From positions 1-64,000 of the IMG/VR virus record IMGVR_UViG_3300037882_002024: DNA of 64,000 bases, one strand, 5' to 3'. Both the position numbers and the translations under genes were made by a program. Under the pieces are notes generated by a model. That model was not told the DNA's origin, did no database searches, and saw only the letters and a program-made list of their open reading frames with translations. Origin of the DNA: a virus. Positions within the stretch are counted from its first letter, which is position 1. Every line of letters begins with the position of its first letter. This document shows positions 16,134-23,539 of the stretch, piece after piece.

Positions 16134-16585
16134 TGGCTCTGGACTGGATGCCGATGGGGGCGCCGCTTGTCGATGCGGCCCCGTTGCCTAATCGGCTGCG
16201 CCTGCTGCGTGGCTGGAATCCCGACGAAGATGGGCCGTACCTTGCAGACGAATACGTCGTTGAGTATTACCAGCCTAATACCAAGTATTACCAAGCGCTC
16301 GCGGCGCAACTGCGCACGCAGGCCTTGGCGAATCTCGGCGTGTGGTTCGTGATCCAGTATTGGGATGACGCGCCCCATGTGCAGTCGTGGCGCACGCACG
16401 GTGCGTTTCGGTATTGCTTCGAGGCCCCAGCAGAGTTTGACGAGCGCGGCCTCGTGCAAGGCGTGAAGGCTGTCGTCGCGATTGTGGGCCGCAAGGACCG
16501 CGAAGCCGCCGCCAAGAAGGGGCGCAAGCCCAAGAGCAAGACACAGCACGCGCCCAGCCCGCGCAGCGAATGGGAAAAATTCTAA
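16133..16585 (+). CDS. Hypothetical protein, 150 aa
   Basis: TAATG coupling to the ParB-like gene. Aromatic-rich N-terminal two thirds (VWFVIQYWDD) and a Lys/Arg-rich tail (KKGRKPKSK) that could bind nucleic acid. Not recognised. The stop lies in the A-tract of the next promoter. Confidence 0.75.
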   Translation: MALDWMPMGAPLVDAAPLPNRLRLLRGWNPDEDGPYLADEYVVEYYQPNTKYYQALAAQLRTQALANLGVWFVIQYWDDAPHVQSWRTHGAFRYCFEAPAEFDERGLVQGVKAVVAIVGRKDREAAAKKGRKPKSKTQHAPSPRSEWEKF

Positions 16586-16620
16586 AAAATAGTTGACATT
16601 GTGGCCGCAGATGGTATATT
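16582..16620 (+). promoter_or_regulatory. Strong sigma70-type promoter heading the 16.6-38.4 kb run
   Basis: CTAAAAAATAG, TTGACA (16593-16598), 16-bp spacer, TATATT (16615-16620). No other copy of this promoter family is seen until 38.4 kb, so it may serve the whole intervening gene run. The leader (16621-16702) holds a small AACCC/GGGTT hairpin. Confidence 0.88.
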
Positions 16621-16702
16621 GTCTTCACGCAGATGCGAGCGCGCCCCAGCGCTTAACCGAACCCCTAAGTGGGTTGTCCGCAATCAGTAGGTGTTGCGAC
16701 TT

Positions 16703-17101
16703 ATGGCCGATGACAGATTGCTCCTGATATGCCTCAGCACGCCCGGCGCGCAGGCCTACTACGATGGCGCAGCCACCTACGCGCAATGGCGCGCTGAGGC
16801 CGAATTGCATCACCAAGAACTACTTCTCGTCGTGCGCGAGGCTGTGAGCTTTTCGCGCACGCGCCTTGAGCCGCCAGAGTTTTTGCAGCACAGGCTTGGA
16901 GAGTTTCGGCCGTCCTGCGTGCTGCACTTCGGCGACGGCAAGGCTGTGCGGTGGGTGTCAGCCTACATACCCGTGGTGGCCGTGAGTGATCCCGGCAATA
17001 TGCGGCTCGTGCAGGCTGCGACGGAAATAGCCGACATCGCCAAGGCGGGGTATACGTCTGTGGAAGAGTGCGATGGGTGCGTGACCCTTCGCCGACGCTA
17101 A
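16703..17101 (+). CDS. Hypothetical protein, 132 aa
   Basis: ATG 16703 chosen; a GTG lies 12 nt upstream. Mixed alpha/beta, with no clear motif. Its TAA stop is part of the following palindrome. Confidence 0.7.
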   Translation: MADDRLLLICLSTPGAQAYYDGAATYAQWRAEAELHHQELLLVVREAVSFSRTRLEPPEFLQHRLGEFRPSCVLHFGDGKAVRWVSAYIPVVAVSDPGNMRLVQAATEIADIAKAGYTSVEECDGCVTLRRR

Positions 17102-17111
17102 AATTTTTTAG
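17098..17111. repeat. CTAAAAnnTTTTAG palindrome, copy 8
   Basis: CTAAAATTTTTTAG; contains the stop codon of the gene upstream and ends 10 nt before GTG 17122. Confidence 0.92.
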
Positions 17112-17121
17112 TGAGCATGCC

Positions 17122-17340
17122 GTGAAAGATGAATTTTTGAAGCTGGCCGAAGAGACGCTTAGCAAGATCGAAGACGATGTGCCGCCCGAGGCAGTAGACA
17201 AAGCGCTAGACTTTTTCGAGTCGGTTTCGGAGAAGATCAGCGACATGGTGGAGCGCGTCGAAGCGGGCGCCCCTGTCACTGAGGGCATGATGCAAGCGCT
17301 CCAAAACATGAGCGCAGGAGTTGATAAGTGGATACCGTAG
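17122..17340 (+). CDS. Small acidic helical protein, 72 aa
   Basis: GTG 17122, ten nt after a palindrome. Almost entirely charged and helical (KLAEETLSKIEDD), no Cys, no membrane segment. Overlaps the next start by 13 nt. Function unknown. Confidence 0.7.
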   Translation: MKDEFLKLAEETLSKIEDDVPPEAVDKALDFFESVSEKISDMVERVEAGAPVTEGMMQALQNMSAGVDKWIP

Positions 17341-17903
17341 TCGCTTTTTTGCCGCCTCAATGCTCAACGGTGTGGGCAGGCCTGTATTGGCCGCGTGAGG
17401 ATTGGCTATGCGACTTTTGGCGCTCCGAGACAGGCAGCTACTTGACAGTGTTGCGCAAGGGCATGCAAGCAGCGCGTCGCGACGTGACGCTTATTCCTGC
17501 GCCGGTTTCGCTTACGGTGCTGGCGCACTACAGTGACCCGCGCCCCGTAGAGCCGACCGCGATGTGGAGCGCGTTTGCGCAGCACGAGCCGAAGGCCTTG
17601 GTGTTTTGCGGCCTTGTGGCTTACGGGCGTTGGCTAGACTTCTATGAGCGCGCTGATGTGGCGCGCCAAAGGATCGTTGAGAGAATCCCGGCCGTTGTTC
17701 TGCCGCACCCATTGTCAAGTGCGGCAAGACGGCCTTATTACGAGGACGCAGGGCGAACCGTGGCAACGGCGACACTATTCCCATTCCACGGAATCCGGCG
17801 ACTCAAAGTTATCCGAGGTAAGCATGATTGGGAAGAAACGAATTACGGCCGCGAGCGTGAACTATGTCGCGATGGCCGTGAAGGCGGGCACGCTGCAAGT
17901 TAA
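17328..17903 (+). CDS. Hypothetical protein, 191 aa, weak glycosylase resemblance
   Basis: GTG 17328. Residues about 85-130 (ALVFCGLVAYGRWL then PAVVLPHPLSS) distantly recall the uracil-DNA-glycosylase-like fold, but catalytic residues cannot be fixed, so this is only a hint. Its last 27 codons overlap the next gene by 80 nt in another frame, so the C-terminus may be readthrough. Confidence 0.6.
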   Translation: MDTVVAFLPPQCSTVWAGLYWPREDWLCDFWRSETGSYLTVLRKGMQAARRDVTLIPAPVSLTVLAHYSDPRPVEPTAMWSAFAQHEPKALVFCGLVAYGRWLDFYERADVARQRIVERIPAVVLPHPLSSAARRPYYEDAGRTVATATLFPFHGIRRLKVIRGKHDWEETNYGRERELCRDGREGGHAAS

Positions 17904-18219
17904 TTTCAACGCTGTGCCGTGGCTGCGGGACGCCGAAGTGGCCGAGTTGAAAGAGATTATGGATGGCCAGCGCGGCCACTACCCGCTCTGCCACGCAGCC
18001 GAGTACGCCGCCAAGGCCATTGGGGAGCGCCCCGCCATTGGCAAGCGCTTGGCGTTCTTCTTTGCGGGCCTGCGCAACAAAGCGCGCTATCGCCTGTCGT
18101 CAGACTTCGAGGCCACCATCGACCGCGAGGCCATGTTGTGCTGGCTGCGCGAACACAACAAGGCCGCATGGCTGCGCTTGATGAGCCATCTCAAGGCGCC
18201 CGAAGGGGCGCCCGCGTGA
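17824..18219 (+). CDS. Hypothetical protein, 131 aa
   Basis: ATG 17824 with GAGGTAAGC upstream. Alpha-rich, basic; two Cys only. No family recognised. The 80-nt overlap with the previous frame is the largest in this operon. Confidence 0.7.
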   Translation: MIGKKRITAASVNYVAMAVKAGTLQVNFNAVPWLRDAEVAELKEIMDGQRGHYPLCHAAEYAAKAIGERPAIGKRLAFFFAGLRNKARYRLSSDFEATIDREAMLCWLREHNKAAWLRLMSHLKAPEGAPA

Positions 18220-18470
18220 AGGTAGCTATCGACGTAAGTGGCTTCTCGCCGATGGAAGCTACTTACGTGGCAAGGCTCACCGCAGATGTGCCGACGCTGC
18301 AATGGACGGACGCCTGCGTGGCGGATCATAACGAGGCCTCGTGGACAGCGCATGAGGCCGAAGTGCTTGGGGCCGTGATGTTGGCGATAGGCTACTTTAT
18401 CGGCGTCGGCCTGCCGGTCGAAGAAGCCGAGATGCTGGCTAAGAAAATTGCGAGGCAGTGGTGTGATTAA
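18216..18470 (+). CDS. Hypothetical protein, 84 aa
   Basis: GTGA overlap with the stop upstream. A hydrophobic middle (VLGAVMLAIGYFIGVGLPV) could be a single membrane or buried helix. Not recognised. Confidence 0.65.
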   Translation: MKVAIDVSGFSPMEATYVARLTADVPTLQWTDACVADHNEASWTAHEAEVLGAVMLAIGYFIGVGLPVEEAEMLAKKIARQWCD

Positions 18471-18633
18471 GCGCAGCGGCGATTGGTTGTTCGATAGCAG
18501 GCCGGGCGGATGGCTGCTGTGTATTCTTGCGGGGCTGTTGTGCGCAGCCCTTGCGCTTGGCAGCCTCGTAATCGTGGTGCAGAACGCTGACCTGATTGCG
18601 GTGTTCTTCGAGGCGTTGCGAGAGAATCTGTAA
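18463..18633 (+). CDS. Single-span membrane protein, 56 aa
   Basis: GTG 18463 with GAGG 9 nt upstream; a TTG five codons earlier has no site. One strong membrane span (about residues 16-38, WLLCILAGLLCAALALGS). Basic N-terminus suggests N-in. Function unknown. Confidence 0.65.
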   Translation: MIKRSGDWLFDSRPGGWLLCILAGLLCAALALGSLVIVVQNADLIAVFFEALRENL

Positions 18634-18644
18634 CCGAGGGAAGC

Positions 18645-18950
18645 ATGAAAGAGATTGAGTACGTGGTGCGCCTGCGCGGCGACCCCAAGAAGCCGTGGAA
18701 CTATTTGACGAAGGTGCCGACGCCATTCGAGAACGACACCATGCTGGACGGCAAAGGCAAGATTGCCGAACGCCATGTCTCGCGACCGAACGCAGGCCTT
18801 GCGATGCGCATGAGCAAAGAAGACGCCGACGATTGGGTGCGTAAGGTGTGTTTCTCGCATCCGTGGATCGAAGTCGAGCGCGCCCCGGTGACCGACTTCA
18901 AGGCTGCCGAGCTTGTCGATGACCCGTTGGAAGAATTGGCTGCAGGCTAA
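18645..18950 (+). CDS. Hypothetical protein, 101 aa
   Basis: ATG 18645 preceded by ACCGAGGGAAGC, the leader motif seen before the primase. Small alpha/beta protein with a charged tail; the stop is inside the next palindrome. Not recognised. Confidence 0.75.
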   Translation: MKEIEYVVRLRGDPKKPWNYLTKVPTPFENDTMLDGKGKIAERHVSRPNAGLAMRMSKEDADDWVRKVCFSHPWIEVERAPVTDFKAAELVDDPLEELAAG

Positions 18951-18960
18951 AATAATTTAG
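18947..18960. repeat. CTAAAAnnTTTTAG palindrome, copy 9
   Basis: CTAAAATAATTTAG; contains the upstream stop TAA and ends 11 nt before ATG 18972. Confidence 0.92.
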
Positions 18961-18971
18961 TGAGGTTCCCG

Positions 18972-19394
18972 ATGAGATGGCTTCGTTGGTTGTGGCGCTC
19001 GCCAGCGCCCCGCGATGCGCGGTTAGAGTTTATGCGCGCGTATGTGTCCGTGTGGCTGTGCAGTCCCGGTGCAGGTCTTTTCGCCAGCGCAGTGGCCGCA
19101 GCGCATGGCCGGTCGAATCCGTGTGCGTCTTGCGCAGGGGCTGCAAGTGTGCTGGCACGCAAGGCCATCAAGCGCGGCTTGTTCGGGTTGAGCGACAACG
19201 AGTTCCTGTTTCTGGTTGCGTCGCCTAGCGACCTGCTTACAGTGGCTTGCGGCGTGCATTTGCATGGCGGGCCTGCATGGGAAAAGCCAATTGAGAAAGC
19301 GCTTACGCTCGCTACGAACAGGCACGTCAGCGAAATTGATTCCATGATTGATGAAGGTGCTGCGGCACTGCTCATGAAAACGAGGGCATCATGA
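18972..19394 (+). CDS. Hypothetical protein, 140 aa
   Basis: ATG 18972 with GAGG upstream. Basic N-terminus rich in Trp/Arg, then Ala/Leu-rich helices; one CASC pair. No membrane span long enough to be confident. Overlaps the next gene as ATGA. Confidence 0.65.
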   Translation: MRWLRWLWRSPAPRDARLEFMRAYVSVWLCSPGAGLFASAVAAAHGRSNPCASCAGAASVLARKAIKRGLFGLSDNEFLFLVASPSDLLTVACGVHLHGGPAWEKPIEKALTLATNRHVSEIDSMIDEGAAALLMKTRAS

Positions 19395-19720
19395 ATGGCT
19401 CACGTATCGTAGGCAAGCGCGAGCCGATGGCCGACCAATACGGTTGGGCGTGTGTAATTATCATTAGTCCACGAGGCCAGATTTGCGTGCAGTTTACAGC
19501 GGGCAAAGACGAGCTTCATATCCGCTGCTCACAACGCGACCCAAACCAAGTTCAGGTTGTGTCCGTGGTGGGCAAGGGAATTGCACTTGATGAGATAGCG
19601 GCTATTCTAGGTCTGGCTTGCGCTATTCAGGATTGCGTTCAAGATAGCGACATCGAGACGTTGCGGCGCATACTCAAGCGCCCGCGCTTAACCCCGCGTC
19701 AGATTGTCGAGCGCGGTTAA
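19391..19720 (+). CDS. Hypothetical protein, 109 aa
   Basis: ATGA overlap. Beta-rich N-terminal half (WACVIIISPRGQICVQF) and helical C-terminal half. Not recognised. The stop is part of the following palindrome. Confidence 0.65.
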   Translation: MNGSRIVGKREPMADQYGWACVIIISPRGQICVQFTAGKDELHIRCSQRDPNQVQVVSVVGKGIALDEIAAILGLACAIQDCVQDSDIETLRRILKRPRLTPRQIVERG

Positions 19721-19730
19721 AAATTTTTAG
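19717..19730. repeat. CTAAAAnnTTTTAG palindrome, copy 10
   Basis: TTAAAAATTTTTAG (first base changed); contains the upstream stop and ends 10 nt before ATG 19741. Confidence 0.88.
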
Positions 19731-19740
19731 TGGAGAGAAT

Positions 19741-20427
19741 ATGCGAAGAGTTAATTTAGCAATCGTGGCCGTTGCAGTGGCGCTGCTGTGCGGCTGCTGC
19801 TACTGCGCGCACTGGTACTACGAAGACGCCGAGCGCGAGCGCAAGCAGTGTGAATGGGCGCCGCACTCTAAAGAGTATCGCGGCGACGCAGGGGAAAGCG
19901 CTGAGCCGCCAGTGGCTAAACTGCAGCCGCCAGTGGCTAAACTGCAGCCGCCTGTCGTGCTGCAGGTGGCGCCCGTCGAGCGCCTGCTGATGCCGGACGA
20001 CTACAAGCCGAACGAGCGCGCGCAAAAGATTATCGCGCTGCTGCAAAGCTCCATCGACGTGGAGAAGAACTACGCCGAAGGCTCGATGGACTACGTTGGC
20101 TCTGGCCTTCGTATCGTCGGGCTAGGTAAATCGTATCCGCGTGTTATGACGGCGCGACATACAGTGGTGAGCCGCAAGAATGAAGGCGCGCCAAATGTGT
20201 CTATTACGATTATTCATCCAGACTCGATTAACAAGTCGCGAACGCTGCGCGAGCAAGAGGCCATCATAATTGAGTTGGACAGCACTGACATCACAGATGT
20301 TTTTTCGCAAGACGACCTCGGCCACTTTTTCGATCTGGCAGCCGAGCGCCTGCCGAAGCTCCAGCGGGCCGTAGAAGAGCGCACCCACAAAAAGAAGCTC
20401 AAATTGCTTGATGAGGTAAAGCCATGA
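19741..20427 (+). CDS. Probable lipoprotein, 228 aa
   Basis: N-terminal hydrophobic stretch ends in LLCGC, a plausible lipobox with Cys18 as the lipidated residue. A Pro/Leu-rich linker contains two exact copies of PPVAKLQ. The remaining 150 residues are alpha/beta with a charged tail. Coupled by ATGA to a membrane coiled-coil protein, so the pair may form an envelope-anchored complex, as Rz1-like/Rz-like pairs do, but order and size differ from classical spanins. Function inferred only. Confidence 0.7.
   Translation: MRRVNLAIVAVAVALLCGCCYCAHWYYEDAERERKQCEWAPHSKEYRGDAGESAEPPVAKLQPPVAKLQPPVVLQVAPVERLLMPDDYKPNERAQKIIALLQSSIDVEKNYAEGSMDYVGSGLRIVGLGKSYPRVMTARHTVVSRKNEGAPNVSITIIHPDSINKSRTLREQEAIIIELDSTDITDVFSQDDLGHFFDLAAERLPKLQRAVEERTHKKKLKLLDEVKP
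19905..19946 (+). repeat. 21-bp tandem direct repeat
   Basis: Two identical 21-bp units (19905-19925 and 19926-19946) encode PPVAKLQ twice in the linker of the lipoprotein-like gene. Confidence 0.95.
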
Positions 20428-21305
20428 ACATTCTCGCGCAATGTGAATTGACTAGCGCCGAAGTCTCCGAGTGGATGGTTCGCCATGCGCCTGCTCACGA
20501 CGGCGTTACGGTCACGTGGATTGTGATTCTGCTGATGGCGTTGCTCTGCCTTGTGGGTCGTCTTCGCGATGAGATGGCGCGCGTGCGCCGCTATCGTCAG
20601 AGTTTAGACGAGGCTTTCAAGCAAAAGGCGAAGGCCGAAGCGCAGGCCATTGAAGTCGAAGTGCAGGTGAGCAGCTACAAGGAAAAGCTGACCGCGATGA
20701 GCGGCAAGCACAAAGGCATGTGCGACAGGTACGATGCGTTTGTAGGCGAGGCCGAAGGCTTCGAGCGACAAGCGAAAGCCACCGAAGCTGAGCTACGATT
20801 AGAGCTAGCGGGCACGCACCGCGCTATTGATGAGGCCAGCAGTCGCTACTTGCGCTTGAGCGATGCGATGAAGAGCGCCAACGAAGCCAATGCTGGGGCC
20901 AGCGAGGTTATCGAGAAGCTTAAGCGCGAAAACGAAGAGCTTGCAGGCCGCGCAAACGACTACGCTCAGCAGGTTGCAGAGTTGCACCGTGAAGTAGATC
21001 GGCTCATTGAGGCGCGCAGGAAGGATCAGGAAGAGCGCCAGCAAAGCGAAAGCGACGCCGCCGACGAACGCGAAAAGCTGGCTTCTCGAAGCAGTGTTTT
21101 GCGAGCGCAGCTTGACCAGCTTTGCTTCAAGGCCGGACTGTGTTCGGGGCAGGCGCGCACGATGCAAGCACGATTGCGTACCCTCAAGGATTCCGTAGCG
21201 GCCGACTTGAGGTATTGCGAAGACCTGCTAGCGGCTGTTGTGAATGTATGTCCACCAGAAGAAGGCGAATCGCCTAGCGCGCAGGATGGCAGCCACGGTA
21301 GATAG
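20424..21305 (+). CDS. Membrane-anchored coiled-coil protein
   Basis: 293 residues. One membrane span at about residues 30-46 (VTWIVILLMALLCLVG) is followed by some 200 residues of heptad-rich, highly charged sequence (residues 50-260), clearly a long coiled coil. N-out or N-in cannot be decided. Coupled to the lipoprotein-like gene by ATGA. Possible spanin-like or scaffold role; no catalytic motif. Confidence 0.75.
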   Translation: MNILAQCELTSAEVSEWMVRHAPAHDGVTVTWIVILLMALLCLVGRLRDEMARVRRYRQSLDEAFKQKAKAEAQAIEVEVQVSSYKEKLTAMSGKHKGMCDRYDAFVGEAEGFERQAKATEAELRLELAGTHRAIDEASSRYLRLSDAMKSANEANAGASEVIEKLKRENEELAGRANDYAQQVAELHREVDRLIEARRKDQEERQQSESDAADEREKLASRSSVLRAQLDQLCFKAGLCSGQARTMQARLRTLKDSVAADLRYCEDLLAAVVNVCPPEEGESPSAQDGSHGR

Positions 21306-21318
21306 GGTTGGCTTTTTG

Positions 21319-21344
21319 TTGCCGAGAGAACGAAAGCTCGGCAA
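21319..21344 (+). promoter_or_regulatory. Perfect 8-bp intergenic hairpin
   Basis: TTGCCGAG (21319-21326) pairs with CTCGGCAA (21337-21344). It is preceded by a T-run (GCTTTTTG) rather than followed by one, so on the + strand it is not a standard terminator. Confidence 0.55.
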
Positions 21345-21389
21345 ACGAAGCCGTAGCGCTTGCAAACGGCATCCGCAAGGGAGTCATGT

Positions 21390-21590
21390 ATGGAAAGTGC
21401 CGATATTAAGGGCAACGGCTGGGGATGGCCGAGCAGGCTGCGCCGCGACCATTTCTTTGTGAATGGGCGTTCACTATGCAAAAGGCATGTGTTTTACGGC
21501 ACTTGCCGAGTTGATCTGATGAGCGACCCAAAGCGGTGCGTCGTGTGCCAAAGAAGGCGCGAGCGTCAGATTGGTAAAAAATTAGACTAA
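21390..21590 (+). CDS. Small zinc-finger-like protein, 66 aa
   Basis: ATG 21390 with AAGGGAG upstream. Cys pattern CKRH...GTC...CVVC with a FFVNGRSLCKRH segment like small phage zinc-binding proteins. Very basic tail. Nucleic-acid binding likely. The stop lies in the next palindrome. Confidence 0.7.
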   Translation: MESADIKGNGWGWPSRLRRDHFFVNGRSLCKRHVFYGTCRVDLMSDPKRCVVCQRRRERQIGKKLD

Positions 21591-21600
21591 AATGTTTTAG
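21587..21600. repeat. CTAAAAnnTTTTAG palindrome, copy 11
   Basis: CTAAAATGTTTTAG; contains the upstream stop and ends 10 nt before ATG 21611. Confidence 0.92.
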
Positions 21601-21610
21601 TGAGAAAAAG

Positions 21611-21961
21611 ATGACGACGGCGTTTTTGATGGTTTTGCTTTTGGCGTTCCCGCCGAAGCCCGATTTGGCGTTTCGCTTCAAGGACACCAATGCCACGAAG
21701 CTCATCAGCGCGGCAAGGCTTGTCGGCGTGAAGCTCGATGGCCTGACCATCCTTGGGAAGCCTCTGGCCATCGAGGCAAAGATTCTCAAGGCCGACATCG
21801 AGTTGCGTGGCCAGATTGTGACCGCGAAGCTCGAAGGGTTTGCGGTCCAAGGTGACTGGCTGCGTGCGATCTACGCAGCCTACAACAGGCGCACGGGCGC
21901 GTTCTATATCAAGGCTTATGCCTTCGATGGGGTTGTTGAACTCGAAGGCATCTACAAGTGA
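21611..21961 (+). CDS. Hypothetical protein with hydrophobic N-terminus, 116 aa
   Basis: Residues 3-14 (TAFLMVLLLAFP) could be a short signal or anchor. The rest is a beta-rich 90-residue domain (LVGVKLDGLTILGKPLAIEA). Not recognised. Confidence 0.65.
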   Translation: MTTAFLMVLLLAFPPKPDLAFRFKDTNATKLISAARLVGVKLDGLTILGKPLAIEAKILKADIELRGQIVTAKLEGFAVQGDWLRAIYAAYNRRTGAFYIKAYAFDGVVELEGIYK

Positions 21962-21968
21962 GGGCGCA

Positions 21969-22253
21969 ATGACTGAGGAAGAGGAAGCGCGCGAGTATGT
22001 TATTGGCGTCTCGATTATAGTGGCCATTTCAACGGCCGTCCTGTGGGCGTTCAAGATTTCGAGCGTTGACGATATTATGCCTTGGTGGATGGCCTCTATT
22101 ATTGCTATCTTGTGGCTGGCCTGCGTGGGGATTTTCTGGCTGCAAGAGATTGGCCCAAAGATTTTTTTGTGCTGCGTGCGCTGTGCCGTGGCTTGCTCTG
22201 GCGAACAGGTTGCTCGGGCACTCGTTTCGATGGTTCGATCAAGGAGAGACTAA
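21969..22253 (+). CDS. Two-span membrane protein, 94 aa
   Basis: ATG 21969 with AGGG upstream. Spans at about residues 11-27 and 38-56 (WWMASIIAILWLACVGIFW), then a Cys-rich basic tail (CCVRCAVAC). TAATG coupling to the next gene. Holin-like size and topology, but not identifiable as such. Confidence 0.65.
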   Translation: MTEEEEAREYVIGVSIIVAISTAVLWAFKISSVDDIMPWWMASIIAILWLACVGIFWLQEIGPKIFLCCVRCAVACSGEQVARALVSMVRSRRD

Positions 22254-22417
22254 TGACCTTGGCGCAAACGGATAACTCTGGATGGTCGTGCGCTGCTGCT
22301 GTGATAGTGCTTATCGTCTGTTGTGCGGCGTATTCTATTTACAATCGCCGATGCGAGATGAAAGAGCGCACATGGGAAGCCAACGAGAAGCGGCGCAAAG
22401 ATCGCGGGGCAAAGTAA
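22253..22417 (+). CDS. Single-span membrane protein, 54 aa
   Basis: ATG 22253 with AAGGAGAG upstream. One span (CAAAVIVLIVCCAAYSIY), then a charged basic/acidic tail. Function unknown. Confidence 0.65.
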   Translation: MTLAQTDNSGWSCAAAVIVLIVCCAAYSIYNRRCEMKERTWEANEKRRKDRGAK

Positions 22418-22424
22418 GTTTAGC

Positions 22425-22551
22425 CCAGAGGCGACGGGGATGGCGACCCGTTACGATGCCAAGCAGAGATGCACTACGCGATCAGGCGGGCGCTGCAAGT
22501 CTGTGCGTTAGCGGGTAAAGGTGCAAGCCGGTTCGATTCCGGCCCTTTGGG
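22425..22551 (+). tRNA. tRNA-like element with a long internal insertion
   Basis: A textbook T arm (GCCGG, loop TTCGATT, CCGGC, 22527-22543) is followed by CCTTTGG, which pairs with CCAGAGG at 22425-22431 as a 7-bp acceptor. ACGGG/CCCGT near 22434-22451 could be the D arm. The region in between is about 50 nt too long for a normal anticodon arm plus variable loop, and no anticodon can be assigned. It may be a tRNA with an insertion, a decayed tRNA or a tRNA-like RNA end. Confidence 0.4.
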
Positions 22552-22572
22552 ATGCCGCAATGACGCGGCGAC

Positions 22573-22610
22573 AGCGCGCAAGCGCTGCAAGCAATATGCG
22601 CGCAAGCGCA
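22573..22610 (+). ncRNA. Twin GCAA-tetraloop hairpins
   Basis: AGCGC-GCAA-GCGCT (22573-22586) and TGCGC-GCAA-GCGCA (22597-22610) are two perfect 5-bp stems with GNRA loops in the leader of the gene at 22624, right after the tRNA-like element. Confidence 0.6.
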
Positions 22611-22623
22611 GAAAGGTTATGCG

Positions 22624-23082
22624 ATGAAGAGTTTTCTGATGGCGACGGCAATGCTGCTGTTGGCAGGTTATGCCACGGCACAAGAGAAGCCAGAGCCGAA
22701 GTTGGTGCCGATGTTGCCCGCGACGAATCCCGACAAGGTTGAGCCGAAGGCGCTCGATGTCGTGGGCGTGCAAGTTGTCAATGGCGTGTGTTTGATTTTC
22801 GATCCCGCCGACAATGGCGTGTTCCGCGTTCCGGCCACGGACCACAAAGGCATCGAAAGCGTGCGCGCGCATATCGCCAAGAAGAAGGCCACGGGCGAAG
22901 TGACGGTGTACGTGGAGCAACAAGCGGCCTGCGCGGGCGGCGTCTGTGCAGTCCAAAGCCAGACCACCTGCGTCGGCGGGCAATGCGGCCAAGTGACGCA
23001 GCCTCTCGGTAACATCGTCACGCAGCCGTTGCGTGTGATTCAGCAAGCATGCCCGAATGGCCGGTGCCCTAACCCGCGCTAA
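22624..23082 (+). CDS. Exported Cys-rich protein, 152 aa
   Basis: Signal peptide with cleavage near ATA-QE (residue 19). The C-terminal 50 residues contain six Cys in CxxxxC-type spacing (CAGGVC, CVGGQC, CPNGRC), suggesting disulphides outside the cytoplasm or metal binding. Not recognised; the ending PNGRCPNPR resembles small secreted planctomycete proteins, an impression only. Confidence 0.72.
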   Translation: MKSFLMATAMLLLAGYATAQEKPEPKLVPMLPATNPDKVEPKALDVVGVQVVNGVCLIFDPADNGVFRVPATDHKGIESVRAHIAKKKATGEVTVYVEQQAACAGGVCAVQSQTTCVGGQCGQVTQPLGNIVTQPLRVIQQACPNGRCPNPR

Positions 23083-23094
23083 GCGTCGGTGTGG

Positions 23095-23108
23095 CTAAAA
23101 GTTTTTAG
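23095..23108. repeat. CTAAAAnnTTTTAG palindrome, copy 12
   Basis: CTAAAAGTTTTTAG, immediately upstream of an intrinsic terminator. Confidence 0.88.
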
Positions 23109-23115
23109 TGACATG

Positions 23116-23146
23116 GCAAGCGCTCTTCGGGGCGCTTGCTCTTTTT
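23116..23146 (+). terminator. Rho-independent terminator just before a gene
   Basis: GCAAGCGC (23116-23123) pairs with GCGCTTGC (23132-23139); TCTTTTT follows. Only 11 nt separate it from GTG 23158, so it could act as an attenuator. Confidence 0.85.
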
Positions 23147-23157
23147 GGAGAGCTACT

Positions 23158-23526
23158 GTGAGAGAGAATTTTAGCATTCAGATCGAGGGCACCACGCTGA
23201 GCATTGTGCCCAACCCTGTGGGGCAGGGCATCGGCTTGGTGGTGACGCGTGGGACATCGGCCGCATTCCATCGGCAGATGCTCACGGCGCATATGCGCGG
23301 CGCGGTGACGCGCGCCGCCGTCGAGCTTCACTTGCTCACCTACGAGAGCATCTATCGCGCGCAGTACGACGCTTTCGCTGATTTCGCGGCCTGCTTTGTC
23401 AATACGGCGTTTGCAGCCACGTACAACGAGCAGTCGGAAGTGGTCAAAGAAGACATCGCGGCGCTGATGCTAACGAACATGGCGCGCTCGATTGCGGGGC
23501 ATTGCGACACGATCCTAAACGCCTAG
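23158..23526 (+). CDS. Hypothetical protein, 122 aa
   Basis: GTG 23158 with GGAGAG 8 nt upstream. Beta-rich first third, then Ala-rich helices. No motif recognised. Confidence 0.7.
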   Translation: MRENFSIQIEGTTLSIVPNPVGQGIGLVVTRGTSAAFHRQMLTAHMRGAVTRAAVELHLLTYESIYRAQYDAFADFAACFVNTAFAATYNEQSEVVKEDIAALMLTNMARSIAGHCDTILNA

Positions 23527-23539
23527 TCGAGGGGCTGCT

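Noticed and set aside
17328-17903. Firm uracil-DNA-glycosylase call
   Set aside because: Only a loose LVFCGLVAYG...LPHPLS resemblance; the catalytic residues cannot be aligned.
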